The notes under the pieces: model-generated
The model's input: the letters and a program-made list of their open reading frames with translations, nothing else
Database searches by the model: none
What the model was told of the DNA's origin: nothing
Assembly: GCA_039519185.1 (NCBI GenBank)
Contig: CM076854.1
Location: forward strand, 73,217,948 to 73,281,947
From: Astragalus membranaceus
Lineage: Eukaryota; Streptophyta; Magnoliopsida; Fabales; Fabaceae
Length of the DNA stretch: 64,000 nt
Direction of reading: 5' to 3'
Program-made: the position numbers and the translations under genes
Shown: piece after piece, positions 1-12,800 of the stretch
Layout: the number at the start of each line of letters is the position of its first letter
Position numbering within the stretch: the first letter of the stretch is position 1

Positions 1-1561
1 GATTAGGAGCTGAGGTTGATTTCACTTTTTAGGAGCTTGCATTGTGTTGGAGTTCAAATTCCTAGCTTGTATTTCCATTGTGCAGTTGAAACAATGTGAG
101 TTCTTTACCCTAAGTTGTGTGTTTTATGTGATTGTGCTAAAAGGATGAGTATATTCAGAGATGAACTCAATGCATGTGTTGTGATGTGGTTCTTGTTGAG
201 GAAATGCTAGGACTTTAACCCCATGTTAATGCTCAATGTAATTATGATTGGTTCTTAATGTGTTTATTGGATATATGTGTGATTAATCCTAATTGAATGT
301 ACTAGAAATTGCTTGTTGTCAGTAGTTTTACCCCTGTTGATGACTGGGTATTCGAATGGAAATGGGTTAGGATACAAATACTTGAAGTTGGAACATTAAA
401 ATGGCAATAAACAGGGGTGCCCGTGTGCAAATGACAGGGGTGCCCGTGTCAGAATCTGTCACTCTCGGGTTGAAGAATTTCTCGGTAGCCTTCCAACTTA
501 TTTCGTACATAACTTTTGTTCCGGAACTCCAATTTTTGTGTTTTTGGATGCGTTGGAAAACAAACGAAAAGTTATACAACCCTAAGTAAATTAATTAGTC
601 TGTTTCAAACTTACTCTACGAGATATTATGAATCTATCCTAATCATGACACTTAATGAATATTAAAAACATCACAGGGTTGCTTTAATCAATGTTGTGAT
701 GGGATGACTTGTTAATTGAGCGTATTTAATGACTTGATACTTCATATTTGATGATAATGTGCCTGTTTATGATGATTGAGATGATTGATGATGCTATGAT
801 ATAGTACCGTATAGTTTTCGTTGTTGTTTTGGAAACGAGTGTGTCAAACTATGTAGTACATATATAAGTACACCTGTATAAATATCTATGTAAAAAGCAT
901 AAAACATCAAGGGGATGATGATCCCAAACTAATAGCATACTAGGGGAGGGAAGTCATGAGCCCAGAACCTAGGCCCAGAATAAACTGACTCGGTAATAGC
1001 TATTATCGGGTGGGTTATCCGGGGGAACCGTGCAGTGGTTGTCCGGTGTGTTGTTCTAGAGAAAAGAGAAAAGATAAGAAAAACACCGAGAGATTAAGAG
1101 TGAGGGTCCCGAAAGAAGTCACTTAGATTGTAAATCTCACTGTATATGTTGTGGTGATGAGCAGGGCACGACCAAGCAAATAGAGAAGTAGTAGCTGCTA
1201 AACCGGGCTACAAAAGTTTCAAGGATCTTAAGGGATCGAGTTTATATTTTCTTAGTCTACCCTAGTTTGGTAATATGTATTATTACTAGGATTTCAAATT
1301 GATTGTATAATCAAAGTTATTGTAGATTGCAAACCGTACTTTCGGATTTGAACAAGTCTTTCAGTAATGACTCATGTTGAACTGTTATCAGTTATGTCAT
1401 TAAGTACTCGTTTTGGTATTTTATACATCCTGGAGTAAGTTACGACGGGTTCTTCCGCTGAGTCATGTTATGTTCAACTCCTTAGGTAGGTTCGCAACTC
1501 TGATAATTATTGAGATAGTTGACATTCTAAGTTTATGACGTCTAAATTTAAGGATGTTACA
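1..1561 (+). mobile_element. Gy1: 3' part of the 5' LTR of a Ty3/gypsy element
   Basis: The stretch ends in GATGTTACA and is followed three bases later by a perfect primer-binding site, so it is the end of a plus-strand 5' LTR whose beginning lies outside the window. A TATA-like string (catatataagt) near 855-866 could be the LTR promoter. Two near-identical copies of a GGGGTGCCCGTGT motif occur at 413-455. There is no convincing coding sequence in it, and the open frames of 60-70 codons are chance. The LTR identity rests on the end motif plus the primer site, because no second copy is present for comparison. Confidence 0.75.
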
Positions 1562-1564
1562 TTT

Positions 1565-1576
1565 TGGTATCAGAGC
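1565..1576 (+). other. Primer-binding site of Gy1 (initiator tRNA-Met)
   Basis: TGGTATCAGAGC is the usual plant retrotransposon primer site complementary to the 3' end of initiator tRNA-Met. It sits three bases after the LTR end and fixes the plus-strand orientation of Gy1. Confidence 0.9.
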
Positions 1577-2081
1577 AGTTCGACCTTGTCGGGTTTAGAG
1601 ATAACGTAGTCAATAGATTAGATAGATCGAGTTAGCTAAGGACTTAGACAATTAACTGTCAAAACCTTTCAGTATATTGTGTGAAGCATTGAGTCGGATC
1701 CACTCAATATTTCATGCAACGTATTGAGAACAATGACAATTGGTTGCCTCCGCCCCGAAAATTTTCGAAACCCTAAACCATAGGATTCCTGGCCTTCTCG
1801 TTTCATCAAAGCACGTAGCGGAAATAGTGGACTACAGATGACGTTACAGAACGAAAGAATGGGCATCCCTGCTGGTCCGGGGAATTGTGATCGTCTAGTC
1901 TTTCAAGTCGATTCGACCATCGTGTCGCCGTGTAAATCGTAAAAGGTCACTTAGAGAGTTATAAGTTAAGAAAACCTTCCAGTAGGAGAAGTGTTAGTAT
2001 CCTAAATTTATTCAGGATTAGTGGGCACCGTGAAACCCAGATTGTTGTTTCGAACACTCTCTCAATTATTGAGGTGAGGTC
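1577..2081 (+). mobile_element. Gy1 untranslated leader, cut by Gy2
   Basis: About 500 bases follow the primer site without a gag start or any recognisable domain. The leader stops abruptly at the TGTAACACCCC terminus of Gy2. No continuation of Gy1 is seen on the far side of Gy2, so the rest has been lost or is too diverged to recognise. Confidence 0.6.
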
Positions 2082-4364
2082 TGTAACACCCCATTTCTAC
2101 CCGGTAAAATAATGCAAAATCAGAGTTCATAAAAATCTTTTTCAACAAACAATGGAGTGCCACATTTGCTTAGTGGAAACAACAGACGGTTTAATTCGCT
2201 TTTGAAAACAGATACATAGCGCTTTCGGATGAACCGATAAAACAACCTTTTAGTCTTCAAAATAATTCCTCTTTAATTACTACGCAACGGATTCATAACA
2301 AGTCAACTCAAATAGACGTGGCGTCTTAACAATTCAAAACAGCTTAAAGACAACGACGTAACAACTCAAAACTTCAACAACGAAATAACATAGCAACAAT
2401 ATTAAAACGTGTGTTCATTCCCCCCGAGTGTTACATATCAGAGCGACGACACCGACTCGATCAAACGAAGGTGAGCAGCATTCATTCGTGATTACCTGCA
2501 CGTTACCAACATCGGGGTAACATTCAAACAGAAGGGGTGAGATATCGCACTATATAATCAGACATATGAAAGACAATATGCAATTCAGGTCATAGCATCA
2601 ATTCATCATTTAACAGCAGTCAACATCATCTCAATCACAAAGGCATGCAACATGGATGCGGAATGTGACTCAACTCAGGGCCACCGCCCTATAATGCATG
2701 TGGTACCATAATCCAGCCAATAAATAGAGGCATTAACATCGTAACGTCATTTCATCGTAAATTGCCAGTCCAGGCCGTCGTGTTTTGAGCATAGCTCTAT
2801 CGTAAAAATATGCTATGTATGCGACGCTATGTAAATGCACAACCAATAAACAACGATTACATAGCAACGCAACAACATCGGAAATCATCGTTGGCCATAG
2901 GCCTACAACATACCGCCTGCCAATAAATAGAGGCAATTCAACTTGGTACACCATCATCAACAATAATTAGCAACTTAGCAACTTTCAACATTTTTGGCAA
3001 CACATCAACCATTTAGTATCTTCCAACATTTTGGCAACTTTGGGCCTAATTACATATTCAACATCAATACATCATTCCAAGCATCAAATGTGAAATTCTC
3101 ATTTCGGACAGCCAAACTGGCGCCCTTGGCGCCCATGGTGCCCAGCAACACAACACGCAACATAGGCAGCCACACTGGTGCCCTTGGCGCCCACAGCGCC
3201 AGAACACAACATAGCAACAAGGCAGCAAGATTCTGGCGCCCATGGCGCCCCTGCGCCAGACACAACAAGCAACAACAGAAATTCGGCAGCCAATCTTGGC
3301 GCCCATGCGCCCAGAACCAGCAACGGGCGACCAAATTTTGGCGCCATTGGCGCCCATGGCGCCCAGGAACACAGCAACATCACAATTGGCGCCCATGGCG
3401 CCCAGGATAGAACAACAACCGGGCGGCCAGGTTTTGGCGCCCTTGGCGCCCATGCGCCAGGAACCTGCAAGACAGCAACACACAACAGCAAGATGGCGCC
3501 CATGGCGCCCAGCAACATTTCAGGAATGGTGCCCATGGCGCCCAGCAACAGAACAGGGCAGCCAACATGGCGCCCTTGGAGCCCCAAGGCGCCAGAATGG
3601 CAACAACAGCAACAGGGCAGCCACAATATTGGCGCCCTTGGCGCCCATGCGCCAGAAACGACACAGCAACAGCAACTGGGCAGCCACAACATTGGTGCCA
3701 TTGGCGCCCATGCGCCAGAACAACAGCAGAGCATCAAACGGCACCCATGGCGCCCAGCGCACCAGCGCCCAACAGCAACCTGCGAGCAACAAGATGGCGC
3801 CCAGGAGGGCGCCCAGGACAGCTTTTGGATTCTCAAACATCAACAACCATATGCACACATCATCAATAGGTGACAAACTTCATCAATCGGATCCAACGTC
3901 AACATTTAGAATGCAAATCCCTACAACTAGGGTTTTCTAAACTTAATAACACCTAGGGTTCCATAACCTTCCTACATAGAGCCATTCATACACCCAATTA
4001 TAGAGATAGAACCCCACCCTTACCTTAGCCTTTAAGAATTCGAAGTCTTTGGCTTGCCCTAGCTCCCTCTCCTCCTTCGCGCCGTCCTCTCCCTTCTCCT
4101 CTCTCTAATCCTTATTTTTTTTTTGTTCCTTCTAAATGAGCAAAACCCTAAATAATGCCTATTTATACTTTGGTTACTTTTATGGGCTTTTCCTTATCTA
4201 ATTCGAATTACATCATGGGCCTCCCTAACGCTTCTCTTTTTACTACTCCCAACCCTAACAATAGGCCCACATATACTAGCATTATTTTTATTTTATTATT
4301 TTTCTACCAATTAAATTCCCAAACAATTCAATTAAATAAATAATTAAATTTTTGGGGCGTTACA
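2082..4364 (-). repeat. 3' LTR of Gy2 (2283 bp)
   Basis: Begins TGTAACACCCC and ends GGGGCGTTACA, directly followed by the polypurine tract. Its middle is occupied by an unusual GGCGCC-rich tandem region, and its right part is AT-rich. All six frames are open over parts of the GC-rich section because of the repeat, not because of coding. Confidence 0.85.
3108..3830. repeat. GGCGCC-rich degenerate tandem repeat inside the Gy2 LTR
   Basis: The palindrome GGCGCC recurs dozens of times, mostly as GGCGCCCATGGCGCCC separated by short CA-rich spacers such as cagcaacaac. Spacing is irregular, so it is a degenerate minisatellite. It is far more GC-rich than its flanks. A much smaller GGCGCC cluster is present in the Gy4 LTRs (39240-39390 and 46850-47000), which suggests expansion in this family. 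Confidence 0.85.
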
Positions 4365-4379
4365 ACTCTCCCCCACTTA
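4365..4379 (-). other. Polypurine tract of Gy2
   Basis: Read on the minus strand this is TAAGTGGGGGAGAGT, immediately upstream of the 3' LTR. It is the plus-strand DNA synthesis primer and matches the Gy4 tract. Confidence 0.85.
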
Positions 4380-5450
4380 GAATATTTTCGTCATCGAAAA
4401 TCTACCTGATTCGAACAACTCTGGATAAGACTCCCGCATCTTGCTTTCCAGTTTGAAATCATTATTCTCCGACTGATCCATCATAACCATCGAGTCTACC
4501 AGTTTAACATCCAATTTCTGAGCTTCTCTGATACTGTCCAAAAAGTCATTGTTAATCTTTAACATTCCCAGCCTGACACTCTGCGGTGTCACTTCACAGA
4601 CCAAACTCATATCTCGGAACTGCTCAATCAATTCCAACTCCTTAACCATCATTGCTGACATATGTAAGGTCTTTCGACTTAACGCATCAGCCACGACATT
4701 AGCTTTTCCTGGGTGATAATTCAATCTGAAATCATAATCTTTTAATAACTCCAACCATCGTCGTTGCCTCATATTCAATTCCTTCTGATCAAATAAATAC
4801 TTCAAACTCTTATGGTCGCTAAATACTTCAAATCTAGAACCATAAAGATAATGCCTCCAAATTTTCAGCACAAAAGCAACCGCAACAAGCTCTAAGTCAT
4901 GCGTAGGGTAATTCTTTTCATGAGTCCTCAACTGCCTCGACGCATAAGCAACTACCTTTCCATTCTGCATAAGCACACCTCCTAAACCCATCTTGGAAGC
5001 ATCACAATACACCACAAAAGACTCTCCCGGATTGGGCAACGTCAAAATAGGAGACGTCGTCAATCTCTTCTTCAATTCGACGAAACTTTCTTCGCAACGA
5101 GCGTCCCATATAAAGGCTTTACCCTTGCAAGTCAACTGAGTTAACGGAAGTGCTATCTTCGAAAAACCCTCGATGAACCTTCTATAATAACCAGCTAACC
5201 CCAAAAAGCTTCTAATCTCGGTAGCCGACTTTGGGGCTTCCCACTGCAACACAGCATCTACTTTAGATGGATCCACCGCAATGCCACTACCTGAAATGAC
5301 ATGACCAAGGAAACTCACTTCCTTCAACCAGAATTCACATTTAGACAGCTTTGCATATAACTTCTTCTCTTTCAGGACTTCCAACACCAATCTCAAATGC
5401 TCTGCATGCTCTTAAATCACGGCTCGGTTCTTGGCAGACATTGACGCCAT
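4377..5450 (-). pseudogene. Gy2 pol remnant: RT end and RNase H, integrase deleted
   Basis: A 339-codon open stretch (5396-4377) holds the end of the Ty3/gypsy reverse transcriptase (FLGLAGYYRRFIEGFSK) and an RNase H with YCDAS, the HDLEL acidic residue and FSDHKSLKY. Compared with Gy4, a deletion near 5411-5416 joins the protease-RT linker (LMASMSA) to late RT (EHAEHLR), leaving an in-frame stop. A second junction near 4446-4456 joins the post-RNase H linker directly to the last C-terminal residues (MRESYPELF), so the whole integrase is missing. It cannot support its own transposition. Alignment with Gy4 would size the deletions; by eye they are about 0.6 and 1.3 kb. Confidence 0.85.
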
Positions 5451-5455
5451 CAGCA

Positions 5456-5786
5456 AAAAATAATAAATAACATACAAAATATTCTAATTCAATGTAAAAA
5501 GTGATCATTTCTTTCGTATCTACTAATTAAAATATTACACATTATAGCATTTAGTGAATTAAAAACATTCAAAATGATAATAGTTTGGATTTTTTTTAAG
5601 GCTTAAATATGATTTAGGCCCCTGCAAATATAATGTGTTTTGGTTGAGCCCCTGCAATTTTTTTTTTAAAAAACTCCTTGTAAAATACAGATTTTTGATT
5701 TGGGCCCTTCTATTAATCCAATGTTACAATGCTCAACAACAAGCACAACTGCCAAGAATATATGAAATCCCCCATATACATTGCAA
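5456..5786. other. AT-rich spacer between Gy2 and Cac1
   Basis: No gene is visible. From about 5595 the string GGCTTAAATATGATTTAGGC and nearby 'gcccctgcaa' repeats look like the end of a dispersed repeat that I associate with legume genomes, but I cannot see a partner end. The annotation is limited to that resemblance. Confidence 0.35.
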
Positions 5787-5804
5787 CACTACAACAGATT
5801 TAAG

Positions 5805-6200
5805 CATTGGGAGTGCTTTTTTTAGGCCATAGGGAGCGCTTTCGGGCGCTCCTAAAGCTAGCGCTCCTATTGCAAATCACCCAAAGGGAGCGCTCGATAA
5901 GCGCTCCCAAAAAACAGGCAAGAGGAGCGCTTTTTATCACAAGCGCTCCTTATTCCTAGGCGCGCTAAGACAATAAGGAGCGCTTACTGTAAAAAAGCGC
6001 TCCTCATGGTCTTAAGAAAAGGGAGCGCTTTTTACAGTAAGCGCTCCTTATTCCTAGGCGCTAAGACAATAAGGAGCGCTTGCTGTAAAAAGCGCTCCTC
6101 ATGGTCTTAAGCAAAGGGAGCGCTTTTTATTAAAAGCGCTCCTTATTACTAGGCGCGCTAAGACCATAGGTAGCGCTTTTTACAGAAAGCGCTACCAATG
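5805..6200. repeat. Left subterminal repeats of Cac1
   Basis: Many direct and inverted copies of a motif around GGAGCGCTTTTT / AAAAAGCGCTCC, with longer repeats that include 'ctcatggtcttaag' and 'ttattcctaggcg'. Subterminal repeats of this sort are the known binding sites for the TNPA-type protein in CACTA elements; binding here is inferred. Confidence 0.85.
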
Positions 6201-6559
6201 CCTAATTTTTTCTTTAAGAAAGTTTTGCCTGTTTCTGCCAATTCTCAGCTCCCTGCAATCAGAAACCAGCAACAACCAGAAACCAACAACCAGCAACAAA
6301 GTTCCAAATAAAATTCCAAATCAATAACCAATTTCAAATCAATTTCCAACTAATTTATAAATCCAACATACATCCTCATGTACCAATCAACATATGTGTC
6401 AACAAAAATGTGCCAACATATAAATCTTCATGTAACAAAAGATCAACAAAAATTACATAACTCTTCATGTACCAAAAGATGAACAAAAATTACAAAAGAT
6501 TACTTAGTTATTAAATATAATTAATTACATATGCAAAAGAATATTGATTATAAACTTAC

Positions 6560-9500
6560 CCTTATTGCTATCCATTTTGTAGAGGATGATGATTTTCTGT
6601 ACGCAGTCCTGACATCACGCAATCCCCAATAAGTTGCCAAAGCACTGAAACAACATCATATATATAACTATATTAATCGAAATATATATAATTTAAATTA
6701 TCAAATATACGAGAGATCTAAATACACACCTATTAAATACTCTCACCAACTTTGGGTAGTTGTTGTAATGACCTAGCAGTGAATCCAAATAGAAAATCAC
6801 ATCTCTTTTGGGATCAATTGCCAACAATATCCAATGGGTCCTATAAAAATTTTGAATAATCAAATTAATCAAGCTTTGAGGTTTAAAAGACAGAGTAAAT
6901 AATCAGCAAGTATAATTTTTGAATACTCACCCTAAGTTGATGGGTGCCAAAAACAAAGTATCACAACTTAATTGATATGCTAGTGCCAAATGCCGATCGA
7001 TATTCTCTTTAACCTCTACCTTGCGTCTTTCCATTTGTTCCTTGCATTTTTCTATATGAACTTTTGACATTGTTTTATCCAGGGGGATATTCAGTAGAAA
7101 AGTACTTTCGGGGCATAAGAACAAAAATCGTTGTGTTTGATCCATTGGGACCAATATCTCATGGTACAAATACCTTTAATTAAAATGTATACAAATTAAA
7201 ATAATAATAATAATAATAATAATAACACCAATAAGTGAAATAATAAGATAGATACGTACCTGATATATGCTCTAATAGTAGTAGCACTTGCCCACTCGTG
7301 CTCATATATCACTGCGAGTTCCTCTTGATTCAAACCCAGTGTTTGCTCCTCTCCAAAAATTTCTTTATCCATCAATGACTCTATTATGGTTCCACTACCC
7401 ATGTGGTTTGATGCATGGATTTTTAAATAGCTGTTGAACTCCATGGGATTATTAGAAGATCTGCCAGCAATAGAAGGGGAAGGTCGGGATTCACGAACAT
7501 TCCCACTAACTTTGTCACCCTTGCCAGCAATAGACCGGGAAAGTTGGGATTCGCGAACATTCCCACTAACTTTGTCACCCTTGCCAGCAATAGAAGGGGA
7601 AGGTTGGGATTCGCGAACATTCTCACTAACTTTGTCACCCTTTCCAGCAGTAGAAGAGAAAGGTTGAGATCTTCCTTTGCCAACACTCCGACTAACTTTA
7701 GATTTTGCCCTTTGTGATACCTATATATTTAGAAAATAATTAGTTAGTAACAAATATAGTTGGAAAGATAATATATGAAAATGATATAATAAATTACTAA
7801 CAAATATAATGTCACTTACATTGATAAGGTTTACTGGCCATGCCACAAAGGTACCAATTGCATCATCCACAGTCATGATCTCTATACTGTTTACCGGTAC
7901 AGGCAAGTTTGCATCCCCTACAATTGCAACGTCAACTCTGACCCGCATATGATTTTCGGGTATGGGTAGATTATGCAGTAAGGTGCCCAGTTCGTTACAA
8001 ATTAATCCTCTTGCGACCAATTTAAGCGAGTTTGATATATATAGTTCACAATCATTATTGTTACCCTAAATCAATAATAAACAAAAATTAGAATATGTAT
8101 AAATTGATGTAATATGTACGAGAAAAATATGATCTAATGATTAATACCTCATTGGACGCAATGGTACAACTATCTCTGAAGCTATCAAGCTTAGGGGATG
8201 ATAGATCGGTCCTCGGTCCAACTCTATCTTTTAATTCCGCAACTTCTTCCATTAGCTTGAACACCATTTGTTCCAACTGTGCTTTTCTACTTTCCTTTTT
8301 TTTATGCTTATTTGGACCCCAAAAAGAGGTCGGGGTAACACCAAATCCCAAACCTCTCAGACGGCCCGAATACTCTTCACGTTCCAAAGCACGGCCAAGG
8401 ATGTCATTCTCATCATCACAGTCAATTATCTCTCCGTGTTCTATTGATTGTGATATAGACTCCTGATTCACAAAAATTATAAGTATGATAAAGTAAGTTA
8501 ATTACAAAAAAAAATTAATTTTATCATACTTACAATTCTTTGAGACACCTCTTTCGTTTTCGGATCGCTAATCACACCCTCTTTGTTTACTCGGGCTTCT
8601 AGCCACAAAACATGTCGGTCAATGGATTCTTGAGTTGGATCTTTCCCGACCTCCACTAGCTGTTAAAATTTACCAATTATTAATAAATACATCAAATGAT
8701 TCATTTATAATAGTGAAAGTTGATATAAAGGATGTTGTGTCTACCATTTTTTCTTCAATGTCTTGATAACCCTTAACACCGCCTCTATAAGGGAAATCAG
8801 GACTTCTTGCTCTCTCTCGATTTTCATTGCATAATGTCTATATAGAAACATAAATATACATTGATGCATAATAATTGTCAAATATAGTTAAGTTAAAAGG
8901 TAATTGTACAAACCAAGAAGTCATCATCTTCGGTGCGTTTGGTTATAAAGGCATTCCAATCCTCCTGTGTTATAATCCCACAATATAGAGGTGGGGGATG
9001 GTGTATGAGGTTCCCTTCATCATCTCTCATCCATTTATTTTTTAGGATAGTTCTGAACTTCCCATGTAACTTTCCGGCTTTGATAAGACAGAATTCTTTG
9101 CGAGACTCATCCACATCAAAATAAGTCTGCTTACACACAAACAATGAAAAAATAATGTTATCATAATATTTGTTATCTCTCTAATTAACAAATATTAGAG
9201 AGATAGTTCTGAACTTCCTATGTAAACAGTTTGTATACCTGGATCAAACACCATAGCTCCTCTTTGAGTCTTTCCAAAGCGAGATTACGTCTATCATGCC
9301 ATCTAGTTATTGTAATCGGTATCGTTTGCTTCACTTTAGTACCAATGAAGCTAGTCAGCTGTTTACCATTTGGACCAAATGGTTGGCCTTTAACATTCCA
9401 CTGGACCTGCATTATTACTTATGTAAATTAGATATAACAAACAATTTAAACTAAGTAATAAATTTAGTTAATTAGTAAGTATCTTACTTGAAGTTTAGGA

Positions 9501-9616
9501 AGTCCTTTACCCGCCCGATTGATTATATTCTTTTTAACAGTCATTCCACGGCGAGAGGCCTTTTTTGGGGGCTCATGATCACTCTCACGAGCACTATCAT
9601 GACTATGCGATGTCAT
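6560..9616 (-). pseudogene. Cac1 second gene: TNPA/Ptta-like protein with incomplete Ulp1 protease region
   Basis: A spliced minus-strand gene downstream of TNP2. I place the start at ATG 9616 (MTSHSHDS), with the first exon ending at a GTAAG donor at 9487. Later open exons lie near 9412-9231 (the WHDRRNLALERLKEEL region), 9130-8900 (RKEFCLIKAG), 8840-8750, 8660-8535 (QESIDRHVLWLEARV), 8465-8145 (coiled-coil-like LEQMVFKLMEEVAELKDRV), 8070-7820 (resembling the DUF8039 region of such proteins), 7715-7260, 7169-6930, 6842-6735 and 6645-6560. The 6842-6735 exon shows the Ulp1/C48 signature THWILLAID then FYLDSLLG, giving the His and Asp of the triad. The exon that should carry the catalytic Cys (CGYYVMK in relatives) is not found before the left end, so the protease part is probably inactive. 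Exon limits are estimates. Confidence 0.7.
7450..7680 (-). repeat. 60-bp coding tandem repeat in the Cac1 second gene
   Basis: About four copies of a 60 bp unit encode, on the minus strand, repeats of a 20-residue block containing SIAGKGDKVSGNVRESQ. The reading frame stays open through all copies. It is a low-complexity linker upstream of the Ulp1-like part. Confidence 0.8.
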
Positions 9617-9865
9617 CTGACCTGCAATAAAACATAATCAGTGTTATTGTTATATTTATACAGTTTAGATAACCTTAAAGATGAATAAAGAAGAGACAAG
9701 AAAAAATGCCTAAAAGTAAGTTTAGATTACCTAAAAGATGAATAAAGAATAGACAAGCAAAAAATGCCTAAAAGTAAGTTTAGATTACCTTTTCCTTTTC
9801 CTCGATACAATTTTATTTACAATTTGCTTATTCATACTTTTTCCTCTTTGCTTCTTGGTACGTTG

Positions 9866-12800
9866 TTATCGACGAAAGGTAATTCCATCGCTATGATCAT
9901 TTCTAATATACACAACATCCTCTTTAGAAGTACTTTCCCCTAGTATTGGTTGTGATGTCCCGAAGAAAGGGTCATCCTCAATATCAACATCTTCGGGTGC
10001 TTTATCACCAATGTCATTAACCAATAGTTTTTTGTTTGTCAATAGAACAATGGACCAATTGATATCAACTGGATCAGTGACATAAAACACTTGTTGAGCT
10101 TGCGAGGCTAAAATAAAAGGCTCATCTTTATACCCAGACTTGTTGAAATTCACCCGCATGAACCCTGACTCATCCATCTGTACACCATTATTATTGTCAA
10201 CCCACTTACATTGGAACACAGGCTCACGAAAAAAATTGTAATCCAACTCCCATATGTGTTCAATGACTCCAAAGTATGACATATTAGCGTAAATGGGATT
10301 TCTGTCTTTGGCACCTGATGTATGTATAGATTGAGCTACAAGAGTCACCCCACTATTTTGCATTTTACTCCGATCATCATGGTTTTTTGTATAGAACGTG
10401 TACCCGTTTTGTAGATAGCTGGTGTAAGAGAAAACATGTATATTTGGACCTTTTGCTAACCATCTCAATCTGTCAGAAATCAAGGTAGGATTCAAAGCAA
10501 ACTCTAAAGAAATGTGATTTCTTAGCCACACTATGAAACTCCTATTGTGTTCTTTTCTTAACCAAACTTGACCCTTACTTGGGTAATCACTCTTAAGCAT
10601 GTCCATGTGCTTCGCAACATATGAATCAACCTCATTGTCATTGTGCAGAACATATAAGTGTGCTTGCTCTAGTTCTTTCCTTGATACCATCACTATTTTG
10701 CTTCCTGTCATCCCTTTACCAATGCTTCCTGTGTGACGCTCCCTTGGAAGCCCCACAGTATGTTCAACACTAGATAGATAGTCGGTGCAGAACTCAATAG
10801 CTTCTTCAACTATATAGCGCTCAACAATACAACCCTCGGGCCGTGATCGATTTTTAACATATCCTTTTAATATCTTCATGTAACGCTCAAACGGGTACAT
10901 CCATCTCATGTAACATGGGCCACACAACTGTGTCTCTCTAACCAGATGAACTATTAGATGAATCATTATGTCAAAGAATGAAGGTGGGAAAAACATCTCA
11001 AGCTCACATAATGTGACAGTAATTGATCTTTGCAACGCTGGCAACTTTCCAGGGTCAATCACTCTACTACAAATCGCCTTAAAGAAGAAACAAAGTTTAG
11101 TTATGGCCTGACGCACTTTGTTGGGAAAAATGGATCGTATACCAATGGGTAACAAATTCTCCATGATAACATGACAATCATGAGACTTTAGAGACTTCAA
11201 CTTGAGGTCTTTCATCGATACAAGGTTCGTAACATTTGAAGAGAACCCCTCTGGAACTTTAACTCCATGAAGAAACTTACAAAAGACAATTTTATCCTTT
11301 TTAGATAGAGTATGAGCTGCCGGAGGTAGATATGTACGTGTACCCTTCTTTATCGGACCCAATTCGGGTCTCAACCCCATACTAACCAAGTCCAACCTTG
11401 CATTGATGGTATCTTTAGTCTTTCCTGGCATATTGAGTAAGGTACCAATAACACTTTCGAAGACATTTTTTTCCACATGCATCACATCAATGAAATGCCT
11501 TACATGTAATGACTTCCAGTATGGCAACTCAAAGAAAATCGACTTTTTTTTCCACCCTCTTTTGGCAAGCTCTCCTGCAAAAGGCTTCCCAAATTTAATA
11601 TTCAAATCTTTCACCTTTTCAAATATTTGTTCACCCGTCAAAGGCGGTGGAGCTTTACGGGTTTCTGAATTCCCATTGAATGCCTTTCTCCACAGTCGAT
11701 ACTGATGTGTTGGAAGCAAAAATATACGATGACCAAGGTAGATATTCTTCTTACCATGTTCCAACCACATCCAATCTGTATTATCTTCACATATAGGGCA
11801 TGCACACTGACCTTTGTTACTGTACCCAGATAAATTGCCATATGCTGGAAAGTCATTAATTGTGCCAAAAATCATAGCCCTTAGGGTGAAACTCTCTTCT
11901 CTGAACCCATCATACACCTCTACGCCAGTCTCCCACAGTAGCTTCAAGTCTTCAATCAAAGGAGCCAAGTATACATCAATATCATTTCCCGGTTGTTTGG
12001 GACCGGAAATTAACAAAGACAACATCATATACTTGCGTTTCATACAAAGCCATGGAGGTAAGTTATAAATCGCCAAAATCACGGGCCATGTACTGTGGGA
12101 GCTACTCTGGATACCGTGCGGGTTAAATCCATCGGCAGACAATGCAAGTCGAAGGTTTCTTGATTCCCCCCCGAAATCAGGATAATCAATATCAATTCTT
12201 TTCCATTGCGGAGAATCCGCCGGATGTCGTAGCAAGCCATCTTTAATCCTTTCATCCTCATGCCAAGTCAAGTGTTTTGCATCTTCTGAACTACGGTACA
12301 TGCGCCTAAATTGAGGAATTTTAGGAAAATACCACAACACCTTTTCTGGAGCAGATTCTTTCTTCTTATACCGCGATGCATTACATTTTGGACACGACTT
12401 TAACAATGCATGTTCATTCCGAAATAATATGCAATCATTGGGACAAGCGTGTATCTTCTCATAGTTCAAGCCAATGGTGCCTAGCATTTGTTTTGCATCA
12501 TACGTCCGAGAAGGGAGCACATTATCCTTTGGCAACATATCTTTCAATAGTGCGAGTAATTCCGTAAAGCTCTTATCCGTCCATCCGTGACAAGTTTTCA
12601 AGTTATACAACTTTATCACAGCCAATAATTTTGTGAACTCGGTACAACCCGCATACAACGGTGTCTCCGCGTCGGTTATCAACTTCTCAAACCTTTGAGG
12701 ACAATCATTAAGATCATCTTCAACAGCCTTTGTCATCTCTTCAAATTGGTCGCCATCAAATGTATATTTTTCGGTGTCAACCGGCGCACATTTCTCAGTA

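Larger units (their letters stand above)
2082..5455 (-). mobile_element. Gy2: internally deleted Ty3/gypsy (chromovirus-like) element
   Basis: On the minus strand the order is polymerase remnant, polypurine tract, 3' LTR. The LTR (2082-4364) has TGTAAC...GTTACA ends. The remaining coding region closely resembles Gy4, so it is the same family. Two internal deletions have removed most of the first half of the RT and the whole integrase. The element stops near 5455 in A-rich sequence with no gag, primer site or second LTR. The likely target copy AGGTC is present on the left only. Confidence 0.85.

Noticed and set aside
3050..3940. Overlapping open frames of 94-245 codons on both strands
   Set aside because: They are all translations of the GGCGCC minisatellite; low complexity, open in most frames at once, no domain.
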